Shown here: positions 55,605 through 64,000 of the stretch, in pieces
Layout of the letters: every line of letters begins with the position of its first letter
Position numbering within the stretch: the first letter of the stretch is position 1
Assembly (NCBI GenBank): GCA_943328505.2
Contig: CALQAH020000001.1
Span: 1-64,000 of the forward strand
DNA from: Rhizobium sp. Q54
GTDB taxonomy: Bacteria; Bacteroidota; Bacteroidia; Flavobacteriales; Flavobacteriaceae
DNA: 64,000 bases
Direction: 5' to 3'
Program-made: the position numbers and the translations under genes
The notes under the pieces: generated by a model
The model's database searches: none
The model's input: the letters and a program-made list of their open reading frames with translations, nothing else
What the model was told of the DNA's origin: nothing

Positions 55605-56154
55605 TTTTTGTTGGCGTAACACAATGCGTTAGAGGAATATCATTCGAAATAACATCCTCAATGGCTGTTTCAGCTTCAAACAATGAAAGTCCAATTTTAA
55701 TTGTATTTGGATGACATTCTGATAAAAATTTATCATAAAATCCTTTGCCATATCCTACACGATTCCCATTAGTGTCAAAGGCTAAAAGAGGTACAAAAAC
55801 TACCTCAATTTTAGAAGTTGGAACTTCCAAACCATTTATCGGTTCAGGAATGTTGAATTGATTTTTTTTAATTTTTGTATTGTCAGTTACTAGATAATGG
55901 GTCATTTTTAACGTAGCAAAATCACTTTTTGAAATCACAATTTCTTTATCTTTTCCAGCTAATAAATGTAAAACAAATTCGGTATCTACTTCCTTTAATT
56001 CTTCAATAGTAAGAAATAAATGAAAATAAGTTTTGTCCCAAATATCTAATTTCAAAAGATTGTTGGCAATGGAAAGGCTTTTATCTTCGATATCTTGAGC
56101 CGAAAGTTGTTGTCGAAGCGCCTTGTATTTAATCCGTAATTCCGATTTGTTCAT
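55588..56154 (-). CDS. 5-formyltetrahydrofolate cyclo-ligase
   Basis: The product has 188 residues. Family signatures: MNKSELRIKYKALRQQLSAQ, VVFVPLLAFDTNGNRVGYGK, GKGFYDKFLSE and DIPLTHCVTPTKIM. It converts 5-formyl-THF to 5,10-methenyl-THF with ATP. Tail-to-tail overlap of 17 nt with lspA. Confidence 0.95.
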   Translation of the reverse strand: MNKSELRIKYKALRQQLSAQDIEDKSLSIANNLLKLDIWDKTYFHLFLTIEELKEVDTEFVLHLLAGKDKEIVISKSDFATLKMTHYLVTDNTKIKKNQFNIPEPINGLEVPTSKIEVVFVPLLAFDTNGNRVGYGKGFYDKFLSECHPNTIKIGLSLFEAETAIEDVISNDIPLTHCVTPTKIMKWI

Positions 56155-56190
56155 AGCGTAAAAGTAAAAATTATATTTTTAATACTTCAT

Positions 56191-56222
56191 TTGAAATTAT
56201 TCGATTAACCTACTAACTTTGT
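56191..56222 (+). promoter_or_regulatory. Promoter of uvrC, nearly leaderless
   Basis: TTTG (56191-56194), 20 nt, TAACTTTG (56215-56222). The ATG is at 56226, only 3 nt past the -7 box, so the transcript should begin at or within a few nt of the start codon. Confidence 0.7.
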
Positions 56223-56225
56223 TAC

Positions 56226-58031
56226 ATGAACAATCCATCACTCGAACTACAAATACAATCGCTTCCTGATAATCCAGGAGTCTATCAGTATTACGATAAA
56301 GATGGAAAAATACTCTATGTTGGTAAAGCTAAAAATCTTAAAAAACGTGTGGCTTCCTATTTCAATAAAATACACGACACAGCCAAAACCAATGTACTTG
56401 TAAAAAAAATTGTTTCCATAAAACACATCGTAGTTGCAACGGAAGCCGATGCCCTTTTGTTGGAAAACAATTTGATAAAAACCCTGCAACCACGTTACAA
56501 TGTTTTACTTCGTGATGACAAAACCTATCCTTGGATTTGCATAAAAAAAGAACCTTTTTCAAGAATATTCCCAACACGAAGAATCGTCAAAGACGGTTCG
56601 GAATATTTTGGACCCTATACCAATTTTAAAACCGTAAACACACTTTTGGATTTGATTAAAGAGTTGTATCCTTTGCGTAATTGTAATTATGATTTGACTA
56701 AAACCAATATTGTCAGCGGAAAGTTCAAAGTGTGTTTGGAATATCATATTGGCAATTGTAAAGGACCTTGTGAGGGATTAGAATTGCTAGAAAATTATCA
56801 GAAACAAGTGGACGCTATTCGAGAAATTCTTAAAGGAAACTTCAAAGAAAGCATGAAGGATTTCAAAAATAAAATGTTTGAATTGTCAAGCAACTTGCAC
56901 TTTGAAGAAGCCCAAAAAATAAAAGAAAAAATTACAGTACTCGAAAATTATCAATCAAGATCAACGGTTCTTAATCCCAAGATTTCAAATATTGATGTTT
57001 TCTCTATCGTTTCTGATGAAGCGATGGCCTATGTGAATTTTTTGCAAATAGCACATGGGGCTGTAATTCGTTCGTATACTTTAGAAATTAAGAAAAAATT
57101 GGACGAGTCGGATGAAGAGTTATTGCAGTTGGCGGTAGTAGAACTTCGAGAGCGATTTCAGCTAATGTCTCGAGAAATTATTTTACCATATCAACTGGAT
57201 TTTGGTGATAAAATAAAAGTTTCTGTCCCGCAACTTGGCGATAAGAAGCAAATTTTAGAACTCTCGGAACGCAATGCTAAATATTATCGATTAGATCAAC
57301 TCAAACAGATTCAAATTGTAGATCCAGAGCGTCATACCAATAGAATAATGGCACAAATGCAAAAAGATTTGCGACTTTCTACTGAGCCAAGACATATTGA
57401 ATGTTTTGATAATTCAAATATTCAAGGAACCAATCCAGTGGCCGCATGTGTGGTTTTTAAAGAGGGTAAGCCAAGTAAAAAAGACTATCGCCATTTTAAT
57501 ATTAAGACAGTGGAAGGTCCAAACGATTTTGCCTCAATGGAAGAAGTGGTTTTCAGAAGATACAAACGCATGTTGGATGAAAACCAACCGTTGCCTCAAT
57601 TAATAATTATTGATGGAGGTAAAGGTCAGTTATCCTCAGCTTTAAAGAGTTTGGACGATTTAGAGCTACGAGGTAAAATTGCTATAATTGGCATCGCAAA
57701 ACGCTTGGAAGAGTTATTTTATCCCGGAGATAGCGTTCCCTTATATTTAGATAAAAAATCGGAAACGTTAAAAATTATTCAACAATTAAGAAACGAAGCA
57801 CACCGATTCGGGATTACTTTTCATCGAGATAAAAGAAGTAAAGCCGCTTTAAATTCTTCAGTAGAAACTATTCCAGGTATTGGCGAAAAGACATTGGTTA
57901 TGCTTATAAAACACTTCAAAAGTGTTAAAAGATTAAAATTAGCAACCGAAAAAGAAATTTCTGACGTAGTTGGTGTATCAAAAGCCAAAAAAATTTCCGA
58001 ATTTTACCAAATAAGCAAATCCGAATTATAA
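56226..58031 (+). CDS. uvrC: UvrABC nuclease subunit C
   Basis: The product has 601 residues. N-terminal GIY-YIG nuclease (SLPDNPGVYQYYDKDGKILY, VGKAKNLKKRVASYF), UVR domain (about 200-240), the RNase H-like second nuclease (HIECFDNSNIQGTNPVAACV, LIIIDGGKGQLSSALKSLDD) and C-terminal helix-hairpin-helix (ETIPGIGEKTLVMLIKHFKS). It makes the dual incisions of nucleotide excision repair. A patatin-like gene starts 2 nt after its stop, so the two form an operon. Confidence 0.97.
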   Translation: MNNPSLELQIQSLPDNPGVYQYYDKDGKILYVGKAKNLKKRVASYFNKIHDTAKTNVLVKKIVSIKHIVVATEADALLLENNLIKTLQPRYNVLLRDDKTYPWICIKKEPFSRIFPTRRIVKDGSEYFGPYTNFKTVNTLLDLIKELYPLRNCNYDLTKTNIVSGKFKVCLEYHIGNCKGPCEGLELLENYQKQVDAIREILKGNFKESMKDFKNKMFELSSNLHFEEAQKIKEKITVLENYQSRSTVLNPKISNIDVFSIVSDEAMAYVNFLQIAHGAVIRSYTLEIKKKLDESDEELLQLAVVELRERFQLMSREIILPYQLDFGDKIKVSVPQLGDKKQILELSERNAKYYRLDQLKQIQIVDPERHTNRIMAQMQKDLRLSTEPRHIECFDNSNIQGTNPVAACVVFKEGKPSKKDYRHFNIKTVEGPNDFASMEEVVFRRYKRMLDENQPLPQLIIIDGGKGQLSSALKSLDDLELRGKIAIIGIAKRLEELFYPGDSVPLYLDKKSETLKIIQQLRNEAHRFGITFHRDKRSKAALNSSVETIPGIGEKTLVMLIKHFKSVKRLKLATEKEISDVVGVSKAKKISEFYQISKSEL

Positions 58032-58033
58032 CG

Positions 58034-60247
58034 ATGCAAAAAGCTTTGCTACTTTTTCTAAGTTTATGTTTTCTTCAACTAGCTGTTGCTCAAGACGCCA
58101 TAAAAAAGAATAGACCAAAAATCGGTTTAATTCTTAGTGGCGGTGGAGCAAAAGGTTTTGCGCATATCGGAGTTTTGAAAGTTTTAGAACAAGCAGGTGT
58201 TAAGATAGATTATATTGGTGGGACAAGTATGGGCGCAGTTGTAGGAGGTTTATACGCTTCGGGTTACAATGCCACTCAAATAGATTCTATTTTTAAAAAC
58301 ACGAATTTTGATGAATTGCTTCAAGATTATATTCCACGTTCCTCCAAAAGTTTTTATGAAAAAAGGAATGATGAAATGTATGCACTAGCACTCCCAATTA
58401 ATAAATTTAAAGTTGGAATACCTATAGCATTATCCAAAGGGATGTATAACTATAACTTGCTCGCCAAACTCACCCATAAAGTTAGACATATTAGAGATTT
58501 TAATCAATTGCAAATTCCATTTTTATGTATAGCAACCGATATTGAAAAAGGAGAACCTGTGATTTTAGATAAAGGTTATTTAGCACAAGCAATGATGGCG
58601 AGTTCTGCTTTCCCATCACTTTTTTCTCCGGTTGATATTGATGGTAAGTTGTTAATAGATGGAGGCGTGGTCAATAATTATCCTGTTGATGAAGTCAGAA
58701 AAATGGGAGCGGACATTATTATTGGTGTTGATGTACAAGATGACTTGAAAGATAGGAAAGGGCTAACAGATGCAACAAGAATATTGGTTCAAATTACCAA
58801 TTTAGAGATGATAAGAAAGATGAAAGACAAAATTAAGGTTACTGATATTTATATCAAACCTGATGTTTCTTATTTTGGAGTTATTTCTTTTAATGAAGGA
58901 CAATCTATAATAAAAAAAGGAGAGGAAGCTACCTTTGCGGTTTATGAACAGTTAAAAAAATTAGCAGATACCATTGGAAACCCACACTTGCAAAAAATGC
59001 AAGTTACAGCTGATACGATTGTCTTAAAAGGAGTTTCTATCAATAAACTAGATAAGTTTACAAGAGCTTATATCATGGGAAAATTAAAATTAAAAGATGG
59101 AAAGAAGTATACTTACAACGATATAAAGTCAGGTATTAATAATTTAAATGCTACCCAAAACTTTAGTAGTATTAGTTACTCTTTAGAAAAAGCAAATGAC
59201 AAAGACGAATTCAAAATTAATCTAACAGAGAATAAGACCAAAGCGTATTTAAAACTCGGAATACATTATGACGGTTTGTATAAAACGGCGGCGTTAATAA
59301 ATTACACCTATAAAAAAGGGTTTTTAAAAAATGATGTACTTTCTCTAGATTTGGGGCTTGGAGATAACATTCGTTACAATTTGGATTACTATGTCGATAA
59401 CGGATTTTATTTTAGTTATGGATTTAAATCTAAATACAATAGCTTTAATCGCAATGTAACAACCGATTTTAATAACGGACAATTGCTGACTCAATTAGGA
59501 ATAAATAAAATTAACATCGACTTTAAGGATTTTACAAATCAAATCTATGTTCAAACCGTTTTCATTCAAAAATTTCTAATAGGAGCTGGATTAGAATACA
59601 AATACCTTAAAATTGAGTCGCCAACATTAGAGAACAATTCTCCAACACTTGAAAAAAGTAATTATTCAAGTGTTTTTGGATACTTGAAATACGATTCTTT
59701 TGATAATAAATATTTTCCAAAAAAAGGATGGTACTTTTATGGAGACATACAGTCATATTTTCACTCTTCCAATTATACCAAAGCTTTTAATGAATTTTCA
59801 ATTGCCAAGGGTGATCTTGGCATTGCACAAACTTTTTATAAAAAAGTAACTTTAAAAGCTCAAACAGAAGTTGGTTTTGCGATAGGAAACCAAAGTGTTC
59901 ATTTTTTAGATTTTGTACTTGGAGGTTATGGTTATAATACGATTAACAACTTCAAACATTTTTACGGGTATGATTTTTTAAGTATTTCTAAAGACAGTTA
60001 TATAAAGTCCTGTTTTACAGTTGACGTTGAAGTATATAAAAAAAACCACATAAATTTTTCCGCCAATTATGCCAATGCCGATGATAAACTCTTCAAAACA
60101 GATGATTGGTTGCAAAAACCAAAATATACGGGCTATGCCATTGGCTATGGACTTGAAAGTATCATTGGCCCAATTGAAGTTAAATATTCTTGGTCGCCAG
60201 AATTAAGCAAAGGTTACACTTGGTTTAGTGTTGGCTTCTGGTTTTAA
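58034..60247 (+). CDS. Patatin-like phospholipase fused to an outer-membrane barrel
   Basis: The product has 737 residues with a signal peptide (ends LQLAVAQ). The patatin domain (about 28-225) has GLILSGGGAKGFAHIGVL, the GTSMG nucleophile elbow (Ser) and LLIDGGVVNNYP (catalytic Asp). Residues about 330-400 resemble a POTRA unit (VLKGVSINKLDKFTRAYIMG) and about 410-737 a BamA/TamA-like barrel ending WFSVGFWF with a terminal Phe. This PlpD-like architecture exports its own lipase. It starts 2 nt after uvrC. Substrate phospholipids cannot be specified. Confidence 0.93.
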   Translation: MQKALLLFLSLCFLQLAVAQDAIKKNRPKIGLILSGGGAKGFAHIGVLKVLEQAGVKIDYIGGTSMGAVVGGLYASGYNATQIDSIFKNTNFDELLQDYIPRSSKSFYEKRNDEMYALALPINKFKVGIPIALSKGMYNYNLLAKLTHKVRHIRDFNQLQIPFLCIATDIEKGEPVILDKGYLAQAMMASSAFPSLFSPVDIDGKLLIDGGVVNNYPVDEVRKMGADIIIGVDVQDDLKDRKGLTDATRILVQITNLEMIRKMKDKIKVTDIYIKPDVSYFGVISFNEGQSIIKKGEEATFAVYEQLKKLADTIGNPHLQKMQVTADTIVLKGVSINKLDKFTRAYIMGKLKLKDGKKYTYNDIKSGINNLNATQNFSSISYSLEKANDKDEFKINLTENKTKAYLKLGIHYDGLYKTAALINYTYKKGFLKNDVLSLDLGLGDNIRYNLDYYVDNGFYFSYGFKSKYNSFNRNVTTDFNNGQLLTQLGINKINIDFKDFTNQIYVQTVFIQKFLIGAGLEYKYLKIESPTLENNSPTLEKSNYSSVFGYLKYDSFDNKYFPKKGWYFYGDIQSYFHSSNYTKAFNEFSIAKGDLGIAQTFYKKVTLKAQTEVGFAIGNQSVHFLDFVLGGYGYNTINNFKHFYGYDFLSISKDSYIKSCFTVDVEVYKKNHINFSANYANADDKLFKTDDWLQKPKYTGYAIGYGLESIIGPIEVKYSWSPELSKGYTWFSVGFWF

Positions 60248-60270
60248 GTAAAAAATGGCAAGAAAAATTA

Positions 60271-60304
60271 TTGTGTTTTGTTATAGAAAAAAACAATATA
60301 TTTG
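60271..60304 (+). promoter_or_regulatory. Probable promoter of the amino-acid permease gene
   Basis: TATATTTG (60297-60304) with TTG at 60271-60273 (23 nt) or 60278-60280 (16 nt). The ATG follows at 60344. Confidence 0.5.
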
Positions 60305-60343
60305 AAACTATTAAAATCAAAATTATAACCAAAAATTATATTT

Positions 60344-61822
60344 ATGTCAATCTGGAAAAAAAAATCAATACCACAATTATTAAGCGAAGCCGCGGAATCT
60401 GAAAAAGGATTAAAAAGAACACTGACGGCTTGGTCACTTGTAGCTTTAGGAATAGGAGCAATTATTGGGGCTGGACTATTTGTTAGAACCGCTACAGCAG
60501 CAGCACAAAATGCTGGACCATCAGTTACTATAGGGTTTATTGTTGCCGCCATTGGATGTGCGTTGGCCGGATTATGTTATGCAGAATTATCCTCTTCTAT
60601 TCCAATATCTGGAAGTGCCTATACCTATACTTATGCAACAATGGGGGAACTTTTAGCTTGGATAATTGGTTGGGATTTAATTCTTGAATACGCAGTAGGT
60701 GCAGCTACAGTAGGAATAGCATGGAGTGAATACCTCAATAATCTACTGGTCAATGTGCTCCATATGAGCCCAATTCCTTATTCCTTATCGCATTCACCAT
60801 TCCAAGTTTCATCAATAGGAGAACACGGAATTATTAATTTACCTGCTTTTTTTATTGTTGGAATAATAAGTCTTTTGTTGATAAAAGGAACTCAAGAATC
60901 AGCTTTTGTAAACGGAATTATTGTTGTTATCAAAGTAACTATTGTAGTTTTAATTATTGTCTTAGGTTGGAGTTTCATCAACCCAGCAAATCATACGCCT
61001 TATATCCCTGAAGCATCTGTCTTTACTGACGATTCTGGAGTTGGTCATAGTTATGGAGGAATAATGGGAATTCTTGGCGCAGCCGGAACGGTGTTCTTTG
61101 CCTTTATTGGTTTTGATGCCGTAAGTACAGCAGCTCAAGAAACCAAGAACCCTAAACGAGATATGCCAATTGGTATTTTAGGATCATTGGCAGTTTGTAC
61201 TGTTTTGTATATTCTGTTTGCACATGTTTTAACGGGTCTTGAATCCGTTGAGTTTTTTAGAACTGGAGGAAAAGAAGCTTCTGTTGCTAATGCAATTTCA
61301 TCTTCAATGGGTGCAGGATATCAATGGTTAGCTCAATTTGTAACGGTTGCAATCTTGTTTGGATTTACATCAGTAATATTAGTAATGTTACTTGGACAAT
61401 CCAGAGTATTTTATGCCATGGGTAAAGACGGGTTATTGCCTAAAGCATTTGGTGATTTACATCCAAAATACAAAACGCCATACAAAGCAAATCTTGCAAT
61501 TTTAGTAATAGTTGGTGCTTTTGCAGCGTTTATTCCAGGAGATATTGTTGGCGATATGACAAGTATCGGAACTTTATTCGCCTTTATATTAGTGTGTATT
61601 TCTGTAATTGTTTTAAGAAAAACGGAGCCTGATATGAAACGTGAATTTAAAACACCATTCGTTCCATTAGTACCAATTCTTGGAGTTATAGTTTGTCTTG
61701 CAATGATATACGGATTAGGCTGGACAAACTGGTTACGACTTGGCGTGTGGTTGGTATTAGGTCTTATTATTTATTTTGTTTACGGAAAACAAAACAGTAA
61801 ACTGAACAATCCCGATAAATAA
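60344..61822 (+). CDS. APC-family amino-acid permease
   Basis: The product has 492 residues and about 12 transmembrane helices. APC signatures: LGIGAIIGAGLFVRTATAAA near residue 38, YAELSSSIPISGSAYTYTYA, VFFAFIGFDAVSTAAQETKN and VLLGQSRVFYAMGKDGLLPK. The pattern fits the cationic amino-acid transporter (YfnA/CAT-like) group. It sits in the inner membrane; the exact amino acid is not decided by sequence. It is upstream of the tyrosine-catabolism genes but separated from them by a terminator. Confidence 0.92.
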   Translation: MSIWKKKSIPQLLSEAAESEKGLKRTLTAWSLVALGIGAIIGAGLFVRTATAAAQNAGPSVTIGFIVAAIGCALAGLCYAELSSSIPISGSAYTYTYATMGELLAWIIGWDLILEYAVGAATVGIAWSEYLNNLLVNVLHMSPIPYSLSHSPFQVSSIGEHGIINLPAFFIVGIISLLLIKGTQESAFVNGIIVVIKVTIVVLIIVLGWSFINPANHTPYIPEASVFTDDSGVGHSYGGIMGILGAAGTVFFAFIGFDAVSTAAQETKNPKRDMPIGILGSLAVCTVLYILFAHVLTGLESVEFFRTGGKEASVANAISSSMGAGYQWLAQFVTVAILFGFTSVILVMLLGQSRVFYAMGKDGLLPKAFGDLHPKYKTPYKANLAILVIVGAFAAFIPGDIVGDMTSIGTLFAFILVCISVIVLRKTEPDMKREFKTPFVPLVPILGVIVCLAMIYGLGWTNWLRLGVWLVLGLIIYFVYGKQNSKLNNPDK

Positions 61823-61838
61823 TTAAAAAAATAAACAT

Positions 61839-61882
61839 AAAAAGGCATTACCTATTGACTAATCAATTCGTAATGCCTTTTT
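61839..61882 (+). terminator. Intrinsic terminator after the permease gene
   Basis: A 13-bp stem (AAAAAGGCATTAC / GTAATGCCTTTTT) enclosing a second small ATTGA/TCAAT stem, with T tail. Confidence 0.85.
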
Positions 61883-61964
61883 CATTTGTAAATAATTCAT
61901 TTTAATTACATTCTAAAAATTAAAATTTCCCGATATTTGTACTGTATTTTAATTTCATAAAACC

Positions 61965-62048
61965 ATGATAGCATTTTTAGCATTAATTTTAGCATTTGCA
62001 GCAGGAATTATAGTAGGTAAAGTAATGAGTAAAGACAATAATAAATAA
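61965..62048 (+). CDS. 27-residue single-helix membrane protein
   Basis: A 27-codon gene, ATG at 61965 to TAA at 62046-62048. It encodes an uncharged hydrophobic helix (residues 2-18, IAFLALILAFAAGIIVG) followed by a short basic/polar tail KVMSKDNNK. GATATTTG at 61932-61939 is one base from the -7 consensus. It lies after the permease terminator and ends 9 nt before the hmgA ATG, so it should be on the hmgA transcript. The codon usage is the same AT-rich type as its neighbours. No function can be assigned; small single-helix proteins often bind larger membrane complexes. Confidence 0.7.
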   Translation: MIAFLALILAFAAGIIVGKVMSKDNNK

Positions 62049-62057
62049 TTTTTAATC

Positions 62058-63215
62058 ATGCCACTGTACCATAAACTTGGAAATTTTCCGCAAAAAAGAC
62101 ATACGCAATTTGAAAAGCCAACAGGAGGTTTATACTATGAACAACTTTTTGGAACCGAAGGATTTCATGGACATTCTTCCCTTTTGTACCACGTATACAG
62201 ACCAACACAAGTTAAAGAAATTTTAAAATCGTATAGTGTTGAACCCAAAATTGCTATAGATAAAAACATCAAATCATTACTTTTAAAAGGATTTGAGCTA
62301 CAACCTAAACAAGATTTTCTTGAGAGCCGAAAAGCCATGTTGGTTAATAAAGATTGTATCATTGGATTGGCAGCACCCCAACAATCATTAACCACTTATT
62401 TTTATAAAAATGCAGATGCCGATGAAATGATTTTTATCCATAAAGGGAAAGGAAAATTACGCACCATGTTGGGTAACATTTCTTTCGAATATGGAGATTA
62501 TTTGATTATTCCTCGTGGTATGATTTACCAAATTGAGTTTGAATCATCAGAAAACAGATTGTTCTATGTTGAGTCCTATACGCCATTCTATACTCCAAAA
62601 AGATATAAAAACGAATCGGGACAGCATTTGGAACACGCCCCATTTTGTGAACGCGATTTTAAATTGCCAACCGAATTAGAAACCCATGATGAAAAAGGAG
62701 ATTTCCTTATTAAAATTAAAAAAGAAGGAATGATGCACGAAGTGGTATATGCGACACATCCCTTTGATGTAGTGGGTTGGGATGGATATAATTTTCCATA
62801 TGGATTTAGTATTCATAATTTTGAACCAATAACGGGACGTATTCATCAACCGCCACCAGTACATCAAACATTTGAAACGGCAACTTTTGTAGTATGTTCT
62901 TTCTGTCCAAGACTCTATGATTATCATCCAAAATCAATTCCAGCACCTTATAATCATAGTAATATCGATAGTGATGAGGTTTTGTATTATGTAGATGGCG
63001 ATTTTATGTCACGAAATAATATCGAACAAGGTCACATTACCTTACATCCAAAAGGAATTCCTCACGGACCAGCTCCTGGAGCAATGGAAAGAAGTATTGG
63101 TCATACCGAAACACAAGAATTAGCAGTTATGGTTGATACTTTTCGCCCCTTAATGGTAACAGAAGACGCCATGGGATTAGACGATGGAAAATATTATAAA
63201 TCCTGGCTAGAATAA
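62058..63215 (+). CDS. hmgA: Homogentisate 1,2-dioxygenase
   Basis: The product has 385 residues, the shorter bacterial form. N-terminal MPLYHKLGNFPQKRHTQFEK, cupin core EMIFIHKGKGKLRTMLGNIS, and FSIHNFEPITGRIHQPPPVH. Iron ligands are likely in PYNHSN (His), DSDEVLYYVDGDF (Glu) and HPKGIPHGPAPG (His). It opens the homogentisate ring to maleylacetoacetate. The next gene, hppD, makes its substrate; the two are separated by a structured repeat. Confidence 0.95.
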   Translation: MPLYHKLGNFPQKRHTQFEKPTGGLYYEQLFGTEGFHGHSSLLYHVYRPTQVKEILKSYSVEPKIAIDKNIKSLLLKGFELQPKQDFLESRKAMLVNKDCIIGLAAPQQSLTTYFYKNADADEMIFIHKGKGKLRTMLGNISFEYGDYLIIPRGMIYQIEFESSENRLFYVESYTPFYTPKRYKNESGQHLEHAPFCERDFKLPTELETHDEKGDFLIKIKKEGMMHEVVYATHPFDVVGWDGYNFPYGFSIHNFEPITGRIHQPPPVHQTFETATFVVCSFCPRLYDYHPKSIPAPYNHSNIDSDEVLYYVDGDFMSRNNIEQGHITLHPKGIPHGPAPGAMERSIGHTETQELAVMVDTFRPLMVTEDAMGLDDGKYYKSWLE

Positions 63216-63216
63216 G

Positions 63217-63330
63217 GAGCTATTTGCTTCGCCAGTTCGCTCTTTAGGAGCTCGTGTCCTGCTGTCCGCTATATCTTTTTGTCTCGTTCCAAAAAACGAG
63301 ACAAAAAGGATGCCGCTGCCATCAGGGCTA
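63217..63330 (+). repeat. Structured intergenic repeat, copy B (hmgA-hppD gap)
   Basis: The 55-nt core (63265-63319) matches copy A: TCCGCTATATCTTTTT, hairpin, AAAAAGGATGCCGCTGC. The hairpin (63275-63308) has a perfect 14-bp stem and a 6-nt loop. GAGCT (63217-63221) pairs with AGCTC (63249-63253), and CCTG (63258-63261) with CAGG (63323-63326). Confidence 0.75.
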
Positions 63331-63398
63331 AAAAATAAAATAACAACAACTATTCGGTTAATCAAATCAAAGAATAACCGAATCAATAAACAAATAAA

Positions 63399-64000
63399 AT
63401 GTCAAAAGAAGTAAAACCCGTTGAATACGGACTAGAAAAAATATTTGAAGGAGCACAAGATTTCCTTCCATTAATGGGAACTGACTATGTTGAATTTTAT
63501 GTTGGTAACGCAAAACAAGCTGCGCACTTTTATAAAACAGCTTTTGGTTTTCAATCACATGCTTATTGCGGACTAGAAACAGGCTCTCGAGACAGAGTTT
63601 CTTACGTTTTAAAACAAGACAAAATCCGTTTAGTACTTACAACGGCTTTAACTAGTGAAAATGTTGTAGGTGAACATGTTAAAAAACATGGTGATGGTGT
63701 TAAAATCATTGCGCTTTGGGTTGAAGATGCAAGAAAATCATTCGAAGAAACTACCAAACGAGGCGCTAAAGTTTTTATGGAACCTGTTGTGGAGAAAGAT
63801 GAGTTTGGAGAAGTAGTTCGAGCCGGTATTTATACTTATGGCGAAACAGTTCACATGTTTGTAGAAAGGAAAAACTATAGCGGCGCTTTCTTACCTGGAT
63901 TTGTAGAATGGAAATCAGATTATAATCCAACTACAGTAGGTTTAAAATATATTGACCATATGGTGGGAAATGTAGGTTGGAACCAAATGAATATATGGGT
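63399..64000 (+). CDS. hppD: 4-hydroxyphenylpyruvate dioxygenase (3' partial)
   Basis: From the ATG at 63399 the frame is open to the window end (200 codons seen). N-terminal MSKEVKPVEYGLEKIFEGAQ, the first VOC domain DYVEFYVGNAKQAAHFYKTA with FGF, and the start of the catalytic domain GLKYIDHMVGNVGWNQM, whose His187 is the first iron ligand. The second and third ligands would lie outside the window. It converts 4-hydroxyphenylpyruvate to homogentisate, the substrate of HmgA upstream. Confidence 0.95.
   Translation, partial: MSKEVKPVEYGLEKIFEGAQDFLPLMGTDYVEFYVGNAKQAAHFYKTAFGFQSHAYCGLETGSRDRVSYVLKQDKIRLVLTTALTSENVVGEHVKKHGDGVKIIALWVEDARKSFEETTKRGAKVFMEPVVEKDEFGEVVRAGIYTYGETVHMFVERKNYSGAFLPGFVEWKSDYNPTTVGLKYIDHMVGNVGWNQMNIW

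Noticed and set aside
1..64000. tRNA, rRNA, CRISPR array, prophage or transposase genes
   Set aside because: I looked for cloverleaf-like elements, regularly spaced direct repeats and integrase/transposase motifs by eye and found none that hold up.

Overview
The window is chromosomal DNA from a member of Flavobacteriaceae, most likely Flavobacterium or a close relative. The DNA is strongly AT-rich. Several products carry type IX secretion (T9SS) C-terminal sorting domains, and a PorP/SprF-family protein and a PorZ-like protein are present. Promoter-like sites follow the Bacteroidetes form (TTG, 17-23 nt, TAnnTTTG) with little sign of Shine-Dalgarno pairing. The DUF177-rpmF-fabH-accB-accC, sdhCAB and yicC-gmk-nadD-gpsA clusters are typical of the group. 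I found no rRNA, tRNA, CRISPR array, prophage or intact transposase. This is mostly core chromosome with small accessory patches.

Layout. 1-8.7 kb: the 3' part of a giant T9SS type-B cell-surface adhesin followed by its PorP/SprF-like partner and an OmpA-type peptidoglycan-binding protein. 8.9-15.8 kb: a BI-1 family membrane protein, a tiny PID-CTERM sorting-signal protein, riboflavin synthase, pdxA, then L32 and fatty-acid initiation genes. 15.9-22.5 kb: a two-domain acyltransferase resembling ornithine/glycine-lipid synthases, exonuclease III, an OmpA lipoprotein, an aldo/keto reductase, an SdpI-like protein and a secreted sugar dehydrogenase. 22.7-32.5 kb: a decayed putative metallopeptidase gene, radA, an esterase-fold protein lacking the usual serine, a Cys-rich exported pair, a metallophosphatase, an Xaa-Pro peptidase, a ChaN-like protein and a lipoprotein. 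32.7-36.4 kb: succinate dehydrogenase/fumarate reductase sdhCAB. 37.2-43.6 kb: cvpA, pheS, and a leftward yicC-gmk-nadD-gpsA block. 43.7-50.9 kb: DinB, a trans-sulfuration enzyme, an outer-membrane protein, gdhA, porZ-like and recO. 51.1-64 kb: ileS, a DksA-like protein, lspA, formyl-THF cyclo-ligase, uvrC, a patatin/BamA-like fusion, an amino-acid permease, a 27-residue membrane protein, and homogentisate/tyrosine catabolism (hmgA, and hppD running off the end).

Most noteworthy: (i) two dispersed copies of a 55-nt intergenic element whose 34-nt hairpins differ in sequence but keep complementarity; (ii) an IleRS with a GIHH signature in place of HIGH; (iii) a 71-codon PID-CTERM protein under a promoter that implies a nearly leaderless mRNA; (iv) a 182-bp element bounded by perfect 18-bp inverted repeats; (v) a gene broken by two in-frame stop codons; (vi) a 27-codon membrane protein gene upstream of hmgA. 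Coordinates of several genes were moved from the longest open frame to internal ATGs where promoters, terminators or signal peptides made the longer form implausible.
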